In this document: positions 51,142 to 62,096 of the stretch, piece by piece
Numbering within the stretch: position 1 is the stretch's first letter
Layout of the letters: each line of letters opens with the position of its first letter
NCBI GenBank assembly: GCA_963699525.1
Contig: CAVOUI010000012.1
Coordinates: 372,001-436,000 of the forward strand
Length of the DNA stretch: 64,000 nt
Source of the DNA: SG8-41 sp963699525
Lineage (GTDB): Bacteria; Pseudomonadota; Gammaproteobacteria; Burkholderiales; SG8-41
Direction of reading: 5' to 3'
The notes under the pieces: generated by a model
Databases searched by the model: none
Seen by the model: only the letters and a program-made list of their open reading frames with translations
Told to the model about the DNA's origin: nothing
Made by a program: the position numbers and the translations under genes

Positions 51142-51630
51142 TCAAATCGAAGAGGGCAGCAGCCGCAGAGGTCGTTGGCCCGGCTCCCAGTTCTCCAGCA
51201 GCGCGCAGCAGCGCAGGATGTCGCGCTTGCCGGTTTCGGGCGTGACCGGCGTGTAGCGTGAAGTCCCGGTCGCCACGTTGAGCGCCACGAAGTAGATCTC
51301 TCCGGAGCGGGTGTCCATCTTCAGCGTGCCCTGGTCGTAGCCGTAGCCGTGCAGCAGGTGCTCGCCCGCCCGCACGTGGAACCGGAAATAGGTCCCGGGG
51401 AGCGTCGCGCCGATCAGCCGGCCGTCGACATACAGGGTGCTGTCCTGCATATCCATGTCGTCAACCCTGAACTCGTCCCGGTAGACGTAGATCGTGGCCG
51501 CGCCGGGGAGGGCGATGAACTGCTTGGCCTCGGCGTCCTGCTCGGACGTGCCCTCGGGCGTGGACGCGCAGCCCGCCAGTGCGAGCATGGAGACCGCCAG
51601 TATCCACAGCGCTGCGCGTGGCGGCCGCAT
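51142..51630 (-). CDS. DUF2846 lipoprotein (copy 2)
   Basis: 162 residues from ATG 51630. The lipoprotein signal ends in LALAGC (lipidated Cys). The mature part has AATIYVYRDEFRVDDMDMQD, TLYVDGRLIGATLPGTYFRF and HLLHGYGYD, the DUF2846 beta-sandwich pattern. Membrane-anchored, function unknown. The adjacent upstream gene encodes a paralogue with matching strands (KAVIYVVRD ... GTYYRWVVPPGKHTISGYG), so the pair arose by tandem duplication. The C-terminus is Cys/Arg-rich and unlike the paralogue. Confidence 0.8.
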   Translation of the reverse strand: MRPPRAALWILAVSMLALAGCASTPEGTSEQDAEAKQFIALPGAATIYVYRDEFRVDDMDMQDSTLYVDGRLIGATLPGTYFRFHVRAGEHLLHGYGYDQGTLKMDTRSGEIYFVALNVATGTSRYTPVTPETGKRDILRCCALLENWEPGQRPLRLLPSSI

Positions 51631-51665
51631 GTGCGGGTGTATCAGGAGCGTCCGGCCAACTGCCA

Positions 51666-52109
51666 CTACTGCGTCATCGGCTGCATCGGGACCAGGAGCA
51701 CCGCGCGCAGGACCGCGGCACGCCCTTTCTGCTCGTCGAGAAGATAGAACTGCGAGCTCGGGGGTCCTCCGAACCTGCCCGTCACCGACTGTGCCACGTA
51801 ATAGATCCGGTCGCGCTCGGCATTCACGGAAATGGTGCCGATGTCCTGCCCGTAGCCGCTGATGGTGTGCTTACCCGGCGGCACTACCCAGCGGTAGTAA
51901 GTCCCTTTATAGGTCTTCAGGGACAGCTTGTCGCCGAGAGTGATCTCTGACTGCAAATCGCTGAAATCCGCGACGTCCCGCACGACGTAGATTACCGCCT
52001 TGTCCGAAACCGCCTCGAACTTCTTGGCCTGGACATCCTGCGGCGTGGGAGGCAGTTGCGTGCAGCCGGCCAGAGCCAGCGCGATCAGGATCAGTATTTG
52101 TCGGCGCAT
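51666..52109 (-). CDS. DUF2846 lipoprotein (copy 1)
   Basis: 147 residues with lipobox ALALAGC. The mature domain reads KAVIYVVRDVADFSDLQSEI, TYKGTYYRWVVPPGKHTISG and DRIYYVAQSVTG, matching DUF2846. Predicted anchored to the inner face of the outer membrane or the periplasmic side of the inner membrane. First of the tandem pair, downstream of rho but separated by 89 bp, so it may have its own promoter. Role unknown. Confidence 0.82.
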   Translation of the reverse strand: MRRQILILIALALAGCTQLPPTPQDVQAKKFEAVSDKAVIYVVRDVADFSDLQSEITLGDKLSLKTYKGTYYRWVVPPGKHTISGYGQDIGTISVNAERDRIYYVAQSVTGRFGGPPSSQFYLLDEQKGRAAVLRAVLLVPMQPMTQ

Positions 52110-52198
52110 GGCATCTCCCTTTGCCGGGTAAACGCTGTGACCGCTTATGCTATTCCGTCTGCTAGGCGAGGCCGCTTCGCCGGGTTTGGAAGAACGGC

Positions 52199-53458
<1,260 letters not shown>

Positions 53459-53588
53459 AAACTGCGGGCCTTTTTGAGTGGAACCGGGGAGAGCAGGGGG
53501 AGCAGCGGCCTCAACGACGGCGGCGTCCGTATCCTGCTGCGGAGCCGGGCGGGAGTCGCCCGGGTGCGTGCGGGAAAAGCTCGGGGCT

Positions 53589-53915
53589 TTAGATATGGCT
53601 GTCAATAAATGCCGTCAATTGTGATTTGGACAGGGCGCCGACCTTGGTTGCCTCCACGGCCCCGTTCTTGAAGAGCATCAGGGTGGGGATGCCGCGGATG
53701 CCGTACTTGGGCGGCGTCGACTGGTTCTCGTCGATGTTCAGCTTCGCGACCTTCAGGCGCCCGGCGTATTCCTTGGCGACCTCGTCGAGAATAGGGGCAA
53801 TCATCTTGCACGGGCCGCACCACTCCGCCCAGTAGTCCACCAGCACCGGAGTCTGCGATTGCAGCACTTCGGGGTCGAACGTCGCATCCGTCACGTAATG
53901 GATGTTCTGACTCAT
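53589..53915 (-). CDS. trxA: Thioredoxin 1
   Basis: 108 residues from ATG 53915. Active site WAEWCGPCKMIAPIL, the cis-Pro loop GIRGIPTLMLF and C-terminal helix SKSQLTAFIDSHI. The general cytoplasmic disulfide reductant; it also re-reduces class Ia ribonucleotide reductase encoded at 8-12 kb. GTG/ATG starts further upstream add unconserved residues. Confidence 0.97.
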   Translation of the reverse strand: MSQNIHYVTDATFDPEVLQSQTPVLVDYWAEWCGPCKMIAPILDEVAKEYAGRLKVAKLNIDENQSTPPKYGIRGIPTLMLFKNGAVEATKVGALSKSQLTAFIDSHI

Positions 53916-54055
53916 GTGAACGCCACCTTCGGGATTCAGTCGGAAAACGCCACGGGAGGTGTGGCAGTGAGACTTGCCCCGTAATGCTAGCGAAATTTCC
54001 CTGCTTTGCATAGGGCCGCAATTGGCCCTGCTCGCCGCCACGGTCAGGTCGTTTT

Positions 54056-54064
54056 TGCTAAAAT
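54056..54064 (+). promoter_or_regulatory. Extended -10 promoter for ferredoxin
   Basis: TGCTAAAAT is an extended -10 element (TGn plus TAAAAT) about 50 bp before the ferredoxin ATG; no clear -35. The divergent trxA transcript starts on the other side, and AGGGCC (54012-54017) / GGCCCT (54024-54029) forms a small inverted repeat between them. Confidence 0.6.
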
Positions 54065-54114
54065 ATGGACTCTCCGCGCAATTTCAAGCCGGGCCGAAAT
54101 CCCGAGGGAATACT

Positions 54115-54438
54115 ATGACTTACGTCGTAACGGAGACGTGCATCAAGTGCAAGTATACCGACTGCGTTGATGTATGCCCGGTGGATTGCTTCCGCGAGGG
54201 CCCCAACATGCTCGTGATCGATCCCGACGAGTGCATCGACTGCACCCTGTGCGTCGCGGAGTGCCCCGTCGAGGCGATTTTCGCCGAGGACGACGTGCCC
54301 GACGACCAGAAGCACTGGACCAAGGTCAACGCGGAACTCGCCAAGGCCTGGAAGCCCATCATCGAGAAGAAGCCGGCGCCTGACGACGCGGATGAATGGG
54401 CAAAAGTGAAAAAGAAAGAACATCTCCTCGAGAAGTGA
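54115..54438 (+). CDS. fdxA: 7Fe ferredoxin (FdxA type)
   Basis: 107 residues. The N-terminal pattern CIKCKYTDCVDVCPVDCF carries [3Fe-4S]/[4Fe-4S] ligands and the second set is CIDCTLCVAECPVEAIF. The C-terminal half is a helical extension typical of proteobacterial FdxA. A low-potential electron carrier in the cytoplasm. The adjacent downstream genes are unrelated DNA-repair enzymes. ATG at 54115. Confidence 0.95.
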   Translation: MTYVVTETCIKCKYTDCVDVCPVDCFREGPNMLVIDPDECIDCTLCVAECPVEAIFAEDDVPDDQKHWTKVNAELAKAWKPIIEKKPAPDDADEWAKVKKKEHLLEK

Positions 54439-54535
54439 CCGGACGGGGGGCTGATATCCCGGCCGGCCCCGCATCCGACGTAACATTAGGCGGCGCGCCG
54501 CGGAGCAGGACGGCGTCATTACCGGACCGGTTCAC

Positions 54536-57274
54536 ATGCCCGCCCCCCCTGTACCCGGTATCGAACGCATCCCGTGTCCACCGCACGCACTGCTCGCGCA
54601 CGCGGCCGAGGCCATCGTTCAAGGCGAGCGCGCGAGTCTTCCGGACCTGACGCGCGCCGTTGTCCTCGTCCCCGACCCGCATGCTGCGCCCGACGTCGCG
54701 CGCGCGCTGCAGGCGGCCTCGGGTCTGCCGGCGTTGCTGCTGCCACGCATTACGACGCTCGAGCAATGGGCGGCGCAAGCGACGCTGAACACCCCGATCA
54801 TGCCGCGCGCAGCGCGAGAGGCGCTGCTGTACCAGGAACTGGGAAAGCGCGCATGGCTGCAATCCGCCGACCTGTGGGCGGTGAGCGCAGAGCTGGCGGG
54901 CCTGTTCGACGAGATGACGCGCCACAACCTGGCGCTTCCGTCCGACTTCGCCGGGTTCAACCGGCAGCTCGAGCACGCTTACCGGGCCCGTTCCGGCGAA
55001 TCGCTCACTTTCGAAGCGCGGATCGTGCACGAGCTGTGGCATGCCATGTCCCGCGTCGCCGGCGAGGCGGATGCGGAGTCGGCGTACCAGTTGAGGCTCG
55101 CGCGGCTTGCAGGGGCCGCGTCCGTGCCGCTTTACGCGCTTGGGCTCGCCCGCCTTGCGCCTTCGGAAACGCGGTTTCTCGAACGCTACGCCGAGCGCGC
55201 GCCGGTGCGGGTGTTCGAGACCGATCCGGAAGCGGACAGCAATGCAGTGACGCGCACGCTCGCGGCGGCCTGGCCGCGCGAGGGGGCCGCTGACGGGCTG
55301 CGCGCGCGCGGGCACGCGCTAATATCCGCGCACCCGCAGAGCGCGCTCGCCGGAAGGCTCCGCATCGTCGGCGCGGTGAGCGCGGAGCAGGAAGCGCAGG
55401 TCGTGGATGCCACCGTGCGCGAGTGGCTGCTCGCCGGCAAGCGGCGCATCGCCATCGTCGTCCAGGACCGGCTGGTGGCGCGGCGCGCGCGCGCGCTGCT
55501 CGAGCGCGCGCAGGTTCTGGTAAAGGACGAGGTGGGTTGGGCATTCTCGACCACCAGCGCCGCCACCGCCATCGGACGCTGGCTCGACGTGGCGGGCGGC
55601 GATTGCTACCACCGGGACCTCCTCGACCTCCTGAAATCTCCGTTCGTGTTCCACGACTGGGGGCGCGAAGCGCGGCGGCGCGCGGTGTGGCGGCTCGAGC
55701 GCTACGTGCGCGAGGAAAGCGTGATCGACGGGCTCGCCAATTTCATCCAGCTCGCCGAGGACCAGGGCGACCACGAGGTGCGGCAGATACTCGCGCGCAT
55801 CCGCCAGGGCGTGAGCGCGCTCGGCCGCGGCCGCCGTCCGCTCGCGCGCTGGCTATCGGCGCTCGCGACGAGCCTCGACGAGATCGGCGCACGCGACGGG
55901 CTCGCGGCCGACAGCGCGGGCGTCCAGCTGCTCGAGCTGATGGACCGTCTCGGCCAGGACCTGGCGCATGACACGCTCGACGTCGGCTTCGCCGACTGGC
56001 GGCGCTGGCTCGCGCGCCAGCTCGAGGCCGCAACATTCCGCGACCGCGGAATCGAGAGCACGGTGGTCTTCACCAGTCTCTCGTCGACGGCGTTGCGCCA
56101 GTTCGACGCGGTGCTGGTCCTGGGTTGCGATGCCGCGCACCTGCCGGGGGCGGACCCAGTCTCGATGTTCTTCAACCAGGGCGTGCGCGCGGAGCTCGCG
56201 CTGCCCACCTGGGCCGACCGGATGCGCGAGATGGAGGCGCAGCTCGCTGCGCTGATCGCGTCGTGCGGGACGGTCGTTGTAACGTGGCAGCGCATGCTCG
56301 GGGGCGAGCACAATCTGCTCTCGCCGTTCATCGAGCGGCTCGCGGCGGTGCATCGGCTGGCATACGGCAGTAGCCTCGAGGAGGATGCGGCTGCCGGACG
56401 GCTTGCGCAGGCCGAGGTGCGCGCGACGGGCGCGGCCGCGCCAATCGAAACGACGCGCAAGCCCGCGCCGCCTGCGCCTGCGGCGCTCCTGCCGCGCCGC
56501 ATCTCGGCGAGCGGCTACAACTCGCTCGTCGCCTGCCCCTACCAGTTTCACGCGCGCTACGTGCTGGGGCTGGCCGAGCTCGACGACGTCCAGGAGATGA
56601 TCGAGAAGAAGGACTACGGCAGTCTCGTGCACCGGGTGTTGACGTTGTTCCACGGCGCGCACCCGCAGGTGAGCGGCCTTGATCGCGCTGCGGCCGTGCG
56701 CGAGCTGACCGAGCTGAGCGAGCGCGAGTTCGCGGCCGCGGTGGCGCGCAATTATCTCGCGCAGGCCTGGCTCGCGCGCTGGAAGGCGCTGATCCCGGCT
56801 TACCTCGACTGGCAGCGCGAGCGGGAAAGCGCCGGCTGGTCGTGGAAGGCGGGCGAGGTCGCGCGCGCCGTCGAGATCACGACCCCGAAAGGCAACACGC
56901 TTTCCTTGCATGGGCGCCTGGATCGCGTGGACGAGGGGCCGAATGGCGTCGCGGTCGTCGACTACAAGACCCGTGAAGCGGCGAAGCTGAAGAAATCGCT
57001 GGAGCTGCCGGGCGAGGACGTCCAGCTCCCGGTGTATGCGCTGCTGTGGGGGGCGCCGGTGGCCGACGCGCTGTTTCTCTCCATGGAGCGCGAGGAGGTG
57101 AAGGCGGTCGAGCTCGGTCGGGACGTGCAGGACCTGGCGGACGCGGTACGGGCACGCCTGTGCGAATTGTTCGACGCGCTCGCCGCGGGCGCGCCGCTCC
57201 CCGCGCAGGGTGTGGAAGGTGCCTGCGAATATTGCGAAGCGCGCGGGCTGTGCCGCAGGAACTTCTGGCCATGA
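54536..57274 (+). CDS. AddB-like nuclease subunit (PD-(D/E)XK)
   Basis: 912 residues. The N-terminal two-thirds resembles an inactivated helicase-like scaffold (LVPDPHAAPDVARAL; LSSTALRQFDAVLVLGCDAA), as in AddB. The C-terminus is a RecB-type nuclease: GRLDRVDEGPNGVAVVDYKT has the catalytic Asp and D-x-K, with flanking cysteines (LVACPYQF and CEYCEARGLCRR) in the arrangement of an AddB iron-sulfur staple. The gene overlaps the following helicase by ATGA. Together they form a double-strand-break processing enzyme replacing RecBCD. Confidence 0.85.
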   Translation: MPAPPVPGIERIPCPPHALLAHAAEAIVQGERASLPDLTRAVVLVPDPHAAPDVARALQAASGLPALLLPRITTLEQWAAQATLNTPIMPRAAREALLYQELGKRAWLQSADLWAVSAELAGLFDEMTRHNLALPSDFAGFNRQLEHAYRARSGESLTFEARIVHELWHAMSRVAGEADAESAYQLRLARLAGAASVPLYALGLARLAPSETRFLERYAERAPVRVFETDPEADSNAVTRTLAAAWPREGAADGLRARGHALISAHPQSALAGRLRIVGAVSAEQEAQVVDATVREWLLAGKRRIAIVVQDRLVARRARALLERAQVLVKDEVGWAFSTTSAATAIGRWLDVAGGDCYHRDLLDLLKSPFVFHDWGREARRRAVWRLERYVREESVIDGLANFIQLAEDQGDHEVRQILARIRQGVSALGRGRRPLARWLSALATSLDEIGARDGLAADSAGVQLLELMDRLGQDLAHDTLDVGFADWRRWLARQLEAATFRDRGIESTVVFTSLSSTALRQFDAVLVLGCDAAHLPGADPVSMFFNQGVRAELALPTWADRMREMEAQLAALIASCGTVVVTWQRMLGGEHNLLSPFIERLAAVHRLAYGSSLEEDAAAGRLAQAEVRATGAAAPIETTRKPAPPAPAALLPRRISASGYNSLVACPYQFHARYVLGLAELDDVQEMIEKKDYGSLVHRVLTLFHGAHPQVSGLDRAAAVRELTELSEREFAAAVARNYLAQAWLARWKALIPAYLDWQRERESAGWSWKAGEVARAVEITTPKGNTLSLHGRLDRVDEGPNGVAVVDYKTREAAKLKKSLELPGEDVQLPVYALLWGAPVADALFLSMEREEVKAVELGRDVQDLADAVRARLCELFDALAAGAPLPAQGVEGACEYCEARGLCRRNFWP

Positions 57275-60200
57275 ACGAGACGCACGAGCAGGTGCTCAAC
57301 GCGCGCGCGCTCGATCCCGCGGCGAGCGTCGTGATCGAGGCGTGCGCCGGCAGCGGTAAGACCTGGATGCTGGTCTCGCGCATCGTGCGCCTGCTGCTCG
57401 CGGGCTCCCAGCCCTCGCAGATTCTCGCGATCACCTTCACCCGCAAGGCCGCGCAGGAAATGGCCACGCGGCTGCGCGACTGGCTCCACGAGCTCGCGAC
57501 CGACAGCGACGAGAAAGTGCGCGAGTTTCTGCGCGATCGCGCGATCCCCGAGACGGAGATCGAAGCGCTGCTGCCGAAGGCGCGCCACCTCTACGAGCGC
57601 TTCCTCACCGCGCAGCCGCCGATCACGATCGCCACCTTTCACAGCTGGTTTCTGCAGCTCCTGCGGCGCGCGCCGCTCGACGCCGGCGCGCTGGGCGACG
57701 TCAACCTGCTCGAGCAGACGTCCGCGCTCGTGGACGAGGCGTGGGAGAGCTTCGCGAGCGGCGTGCAGCGCGACCGGGAGAGCTCGGCCGCGCGCGGGCT
57801 CGACCGGCTGTTCAGCGAATCCGGCCTGGACAACACGCGCCGCTTGCTCACCCGCTTTCTCCACCGCCGCGCCGACTGGCGGGCCTACGCGCGCGGGCAG
57901 AAGGATGCCGTCGGCTACGCGCTCGGTCGGATCCGCGCGGAAATGGCGGTCGCGCCCGATGCCGACGTGATGGGCCCATTACTGGAGGACGCGCTATTCG
58001 GGAAAGAGATTGAGGAGTATGGGACGCTCCTCGAGCGCAACACGTCGAAGGACCGGCAGCTCGCCCACCAGCTGACAACCGCTGAAGTCGATGCAACGCG
58101 GCGTTTCGAATCGATCTGCTCAGCCGTGCTGACCGATAAAGGGGACCTGAGATCGCGCAAGGCCAGCAACGAGCAGGCGAAGCGCCTCGGCGCCGCCGGC
58201 GAGGCGCGCTTGCTGGAGTTGCATGCCAAGCTCGGCGCCCGCCTGCTGGAAGCGCGCGCCCGACTCGCCGACCAGGCGAGCTACCGCTTCAACGAGGCGG
58301 CGCTGCCCTGCAGCGTGGCGCTGCTCGAGGCCTACGAGCGGGTGAAGCGCGAGCGCCAGGTCATCGATTATGCCGACATCGAATCTCATGCCTGGGAGCT
58401 GGTGACAGTCAGCGACCACGCGGTCTACATGCACTACAAGCTCGACTCGCGCTATCGCCATATCCTGCTCGATGAGTTCCAGGACACCAACCCACTGCAG
58501 TGGCTGACTCTGAAAAGCTGGCTCGCCGCCGCGGCAGCCGCCGACCTCCGGCCCACCGTGTTCATGGTCGGCGACCCCAAGCAGTCGATCTATCGCTTCC
58601 GCCGCGCGGAGGCGCGGCTGTTCACGCAGGCCGCCCGTTATCTCCAGGAGGAGTTTGCCGCAACCGGGCTGCCCCAGGACGAGTCCCGCCGCTGTCCGCG
58701 GCCGGTGATCGATGTCGTCAACCGCCTGTTTTCCGCCGAGCCCGGGTTCACGGGGTTCGAGACGCACGCGGCGCACTACCGCGACAAGCCCGGACGCGTG
58801 GAGGTGCTGCCGCTGGCGAAAGCCGAGGCCGCGCCGGAGGCGGATGCTCCTGCCGGCCTTGCTCTGCGCAATCCGCTGGAGCAGCCGCTCGCGGATGCGG
58901 AAGATCGCCGGCGCGAGCGCGAGGCGGAGATGCTTGTCTGGAAAGTCCGGGCCATCCACGGCAAATGGCAGGTCGCGACCGATCTCAAGGGGGAGGAAAC
59001 ACGGCCCGCCGAATATAGCGACTTCATGATCCTGGTGCGACGGCGCACGCACCTCGAGATCTACGAGCGCGCGCTGCGCCACGCCGGCATTCCGTTCGTC
59101 ACCTCGCGCCAGGGCGGGTTGCTCGACACGCTGGAGGCACAGGACATGGTGGCGCTGCTGGAATTCCTGGTCTCTCCGTTTGCGGACCTGAAGCTCGCCC
59201 ACGCCCTGCGCTCGCCGGTGTTCGCGTGCGCGGACGAGGACCTCATCGCGATCGCCGCGGCGGAAGGCAAGGAAAATGAGGACACCTGGTGGGAGCGCCT
59301 GCAGCGCCTCGCCGCGCGGAATTGCGGCCCGACGCTCAAACGCGCTCACGATCTGCTCATGCAGTGGCTCGAACGGGCAGACTCGGCGCCGGTGCACGAC
59401 CAGCTCGACCGCATCTATTTTGAAGCCGACGTGCTGCGCCGCTATCACGATGCGGTGCCGGAGGCGATGCGCGGCGCCGTGCTCGCCAACCTGCACGCTT
59501 TCCTGCAGCGCGCGCTTGACACCGATTCGGGGCGCTATCCGAGCCTGCCGCGCTTTCTCCACGAGTTGATGGACCTGCGCGGGGCGCCGCCCGAAGAGGC
59601 GCCGGATGAAGGTATCGTCGGCGACGTGGGGAACGCCGTGCGCATCCATACAGTACATGGCGCCAAGGGCCTCGAGGCGCCGATCGTGTGGCTCCTCGAC
59701 GCGGCGGCCGGGCAGGACGCGGGCCGGGGCTACGAAACACAGGTCGACTGGCCGCCGGAGGCGGAGCAGCCGCGCGCGCTCTCGTTGTGGCCCAGGAAGG
59801 ACGGGCAGAGCGCCGCACAACGGCGGATCGCGGAAGAAGAGGCGCGGCTTGCCGAGCGCGAGAACCTGAACCTGCTTTACGTCGCGATGACGCGCGCGAA
59901 GCAGGTGCTGATCGTGAGCGGTTCGGAGGGCAGGGGCCGGGCCGGGTCATGGTACGACCGCGTGCGCGCGGCGGTGCTTGCCGTTTCCGGCCAAGCTGAT
60001 GATCCTGCCGCGGCCGCTGCTTGCGGCGATGACCTCACGCGCTCCCGGCCCGCGCGCGGAAGGAAGCGCGCGCCAGCGGAATCCGCGGTGGCGGCCCCTG
60101 ACCCGCGCCTCGCGGCACCGCTGCCGACCGGCGAGCGCCGCCCGCTGCCGACGGGCCGGGGATTGAGCTACGGTACGCATTTCCACGCGCTGATGGACCG

Positions 60201-60609
60201 ACTTACCGCAGGCGCGCCCACGGATCGCGCGGCGCTGCAGCGCGGGCTGGGGATCGGCGAGCGCGAATTCGCGCCGATGTGGGAGCAGGCGAACCGCGTG
60301 CTGGCGGCACCCGCCCTCAGGCGATTTTTCGATGCGAAGCAGTTCCGGCGAGCGGCGAACGAGGTGTCGTATGCGGCCGGGGACGGAGACATCCGCCGCA
60401 TCGATCGCCTGGTCGAGTTCGAGGACGCAGTCTGGGTTCTCGACTACAAGACCGGGGACGAGAAGACGGCCGGCGCGGCGCTGATCGCGGAGTATGGCGC
60501 GCAGGTTGCGGAATACTGCGCCGCGGTGGCGAAGGCGTATCCCAATCGACCCGTGCGCGGCGCGATCGTATTCGCCGATGCGAACGTGCTGGAGATCCAG
60601 AAACCTTGA
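57271..60609 (+). CDS. AddA-like UvrD-family helicase-nuclease
   Basis: 1112 residues from ATG 57271. Superfamily 1 helicase motifs in order: ACAGSGKTW (I), ITFTRKAAQEM (Ia), LLDEFQDTN (II), GDPKQSIYRFRRAE (III), VHGAKGLEAPIVWL (V) and YVAMTRAKQ (VI). The C-terminal nuclease domain has RIDRLVEFEDAVWVLDYKTG. It resects broken DNA ends in complex with the upstream AddB-like protein. Start and coupling (ATGA) are well supported. Uninterrupted across 3.3 kb, unlike the TRAP region. Confidence 0.9.
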   Translation: MNETHEQVLNARALDPAASVVIEACAGSGKTWMLVSRIVRLLLAGSQPSQILAITFTRKAAQEMATRLRDWLHELATDSDEKVREFLRDRAIPETEIEALLPKARHLYERFLTAQPPITIATFHSWFLQLLRRAPLDAGALGDVNLLEQTSALVDEAWESFASGVQRDRESSAARGLDRLFSESGLDNTRRLLTRFLHRRADWRAYARGQKDAVGYALGRIRAEMAVAPDADVMGPLLEDALFGKEIEEYGTLLERNTSKDRQLAHQLTTAEVDATRRFESICSAVLTDKGDLRSRKASNEQAKRLGAAGEARLLELHAKLGARLLEARARLADQASYRFNEAALPCSVALLEAYERVKRERQVIDYADIESHAWELVTVSDHAVYMHYKLDSRYRHILLDEFQDTNPLQWLTLKSWLAAAAAADLRPTVFMVGDPKQSIYRFRRAEARLFTQAARYLQEEFAATGLPQDESRRCPRPVIDVVNRLFSAEPGFTGFETHAAHYRDKPGRVEVLPLAKAEAAPEADAPAGLALRNPLEQPLADAEDRRREREAEMLVWKVRAIHGKWQVATDLKGEETRPAEYSDFMILVRRRTHLEIYERALRHAGIPFVTSRQGGLLDTLEAQDMVALLEFLVSPFADLKLAHALRSPVFACADEDLIAIAAAEGKENEDTWWERLQRLAARNCGPTLKRAHDLLMQWLERADSAPVHDQLDRIYFEADVLRRYHDAVPEAMRGAVLANLHAFLQRALDTDSGRYPSLPRFLHELMDLRGAPPEEAPDEGIVGDVGNAVRIHTVHGAKGLEAPIVWLLDAAAGQDAGRGYETQVDWPPEAEQPRALSLWPRKDGQSAAQRRIAEEEARLAERENLNLLYVAMTRAKQVLIVSGSEGRGRAGSWYDRVRAAVLAVSGQADDPAAAAACGDDLTRSRPARGRKRAPAESAVAAPDPRLAAPLPTGERRPLPTGRGLSYGTHFHALMDRLTAGAPTDRAALQRGLGIGEREFAPMWEQANRVLAAPALRRFFDAKQFRRAANEVSYAAGDGDIRRIDRLVEFEDAVWVLDYKTGDEKTAGAALIAEYGAQVAEYCAAVAKAYPNRPVRGAIVFADANVLEIQKP

Positions 60610-60683
60610 TCTCGCGCAAGGTGTCGGAGTTGCCGGGCTCGTTATACTGACTCGCGGCAATACTCTCGCCGCGGGAGACGGCC

Positions 60684-62051
60684 ATGACGGAATCCATCAA
60701 GTACCTGCTCGACGAATCGCGCATTCCGCGCCACTGGTACAACATCATGGCGGACCTGCCTTCACCCCCGCCGCCGGTGCTGCACCCGGGCACGATGAAG
60801 CCGGTCGGCCCGGACGATCTCGCGCCGCTCTTCCCGATGTCACTCATCGCGCAGGAGGTCACGACCGAGCGCGAAGTGGAGATCCCGGGGTCGGTGCGCG
60901 AGATCTACAAGCAGTGGCGCCCGACCGCGCTTCATCGCGCGCGCAGGCTCGAAAAGGCGCTGGGGACGCCCGCCCGCATCTACTACAAGTACGAGGGCGT
61001 GAGCCCCGCCGGCAGCCACAAGCCCAACACCGCGGTGGCGCAGGCGTTCTACAACAAGGAAGCCGGGATCAAGCGCATCAGTACCGAGACCGGCGCGGGA
61101 CAATGGGGCTCCGCACTCGCGTTTGCCGGCGCGCTCTTCGGCATCGAAGTCCAGGTCTTCATGGTGCGCGTCTCCTACGACCAGAAGCCGTACCGGCGCG
61201 CGCTCATGGAAACCTACGGCGCGCGCTGCGTGCCCTCGCCCTCGAAGGAGACACAGTCGGGGCGCGCCATTCTCGCTCGCAACGAGAAGCACCCGGGCAG
61301 CCTCGGCATCGCCATCTCGGAGGCGGTGGAAGTCGCCGCCAGTCGCGACGATACCAAGTACGCGTTAGGCTCGGTGTTGAACCACGTGCTGCTGCACCAG
61401 ACGGTGATCGGGCAGGAGGCGATTGCGCAGTTCGGGCTCGCCGACGACTACCCGGATGTCATCATCGGCTGCACCGGCGGCGGCTCCAACTTCGCCGGCA
61501 TCGTCTTCCCGTTCCTCGGCGCGCAGCTGCGCGGCGGCAGGAAGGTGCGCATCGTCGCCATCGAGCCCGCAGCGTGCCCGAGCCTGACCCGCGGCCGCTA
61601 CGCCTACGATTTCGGGGACACCGCGCACTTGACCCCGCTCGCCAAGATGCACACGCTGGGCTCGACCTTCACGCCGCCCGGCTTCCACGCCGGGGGCCTG
61701 CGCTATCACGGCATGGCGCCGCTCGTGAGCCACGTGAAGGAGCTGGGGCTGATCGAGGCGCGCGCCTACCAACAGACCCAGTGCTTCGAGGCGGGGGTGA
61801 AGTTCGCGCGCGCGGAAGGCATCCTGCCCGCGCCGGAGGCGAACCATGCGGTGCTGGGCGCGATCGAGGAGGCGCTGCGCTGCAAGGAGGAAGGGGTGTC
61901 ACGCGCGATCCTTTTCAACCTCTGCGGCCACGGCCACTTCGACATGCAGGCCTACATCGACTACTTCGCGGGGAAACTAACGGACCAGCAATACGACGAA
62001 GCCGAGCTCGCGATGGCGCTGGCGGGCCTGCCCTCGGTCAAGGTGGCATAG
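60684..62051 (+). CDS. TrpB2-type tryptophan synthase beta-like PLP enzyme
   Basis: 455 residues, longer than ordinary TrpB (about 400) and with the TrpB2 N-terminus IPRHWYNIMADLPSPPPPVL. PLP Lys is in GVSPAGSHKPNTAVAQ, and TETGAGQWGSALAFAG and IGCTGGGSNFAG complete the fold. TrpB2 enzymes use indole or act on O-phosphoserine and usually lack a TrpA partner; none is adjacent here. Monocistronic between the helicase and a two-component system. Confidence 0.9.
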   Translation: MTESIKYLLDESRIPRHWYNIMADLPSPPPPVLHPGTMKPVGPDDLAPLFPMSLIAQEVTTEREVEIPGSVREIYKQWRPTALHRARRLEKALGTPARIYYKYEGVSPAGSHKPNTAVAQAFYNKEAGIKRISTETGAGQWGSALAFAGALFGIEVQVFMVRVSYDQKPYRRALMETYGARCVPSPSKETQSGRAILARNEKHPGSLGIAISEAVEVAASRDDTKYALGSVLNHVLLHQTVIGQEAIAQFGLADDYPDVIIGCTGGGSNFAGIVFPFLGAQLRGGRKVRIVAIEPAACPSLTRGRYAYDFGDTAHLTPLAKMHTLGSTFTPPGFHAGGLRYHGMAPLVSHVKELGLIEARAYQQTQCFEAGVKFARAEGILPAPEANHAVLGAIEEALRCKEEGVSRAILFNLCGHGHFDMQAYIDYFAGKLTDQQYDEAELAMALAGLPSVKVA

Positions 62052-62096
62052 GGCGCGTTGCCGTCCCGACCGCCGCGGGACTACGATGTAAGCACG

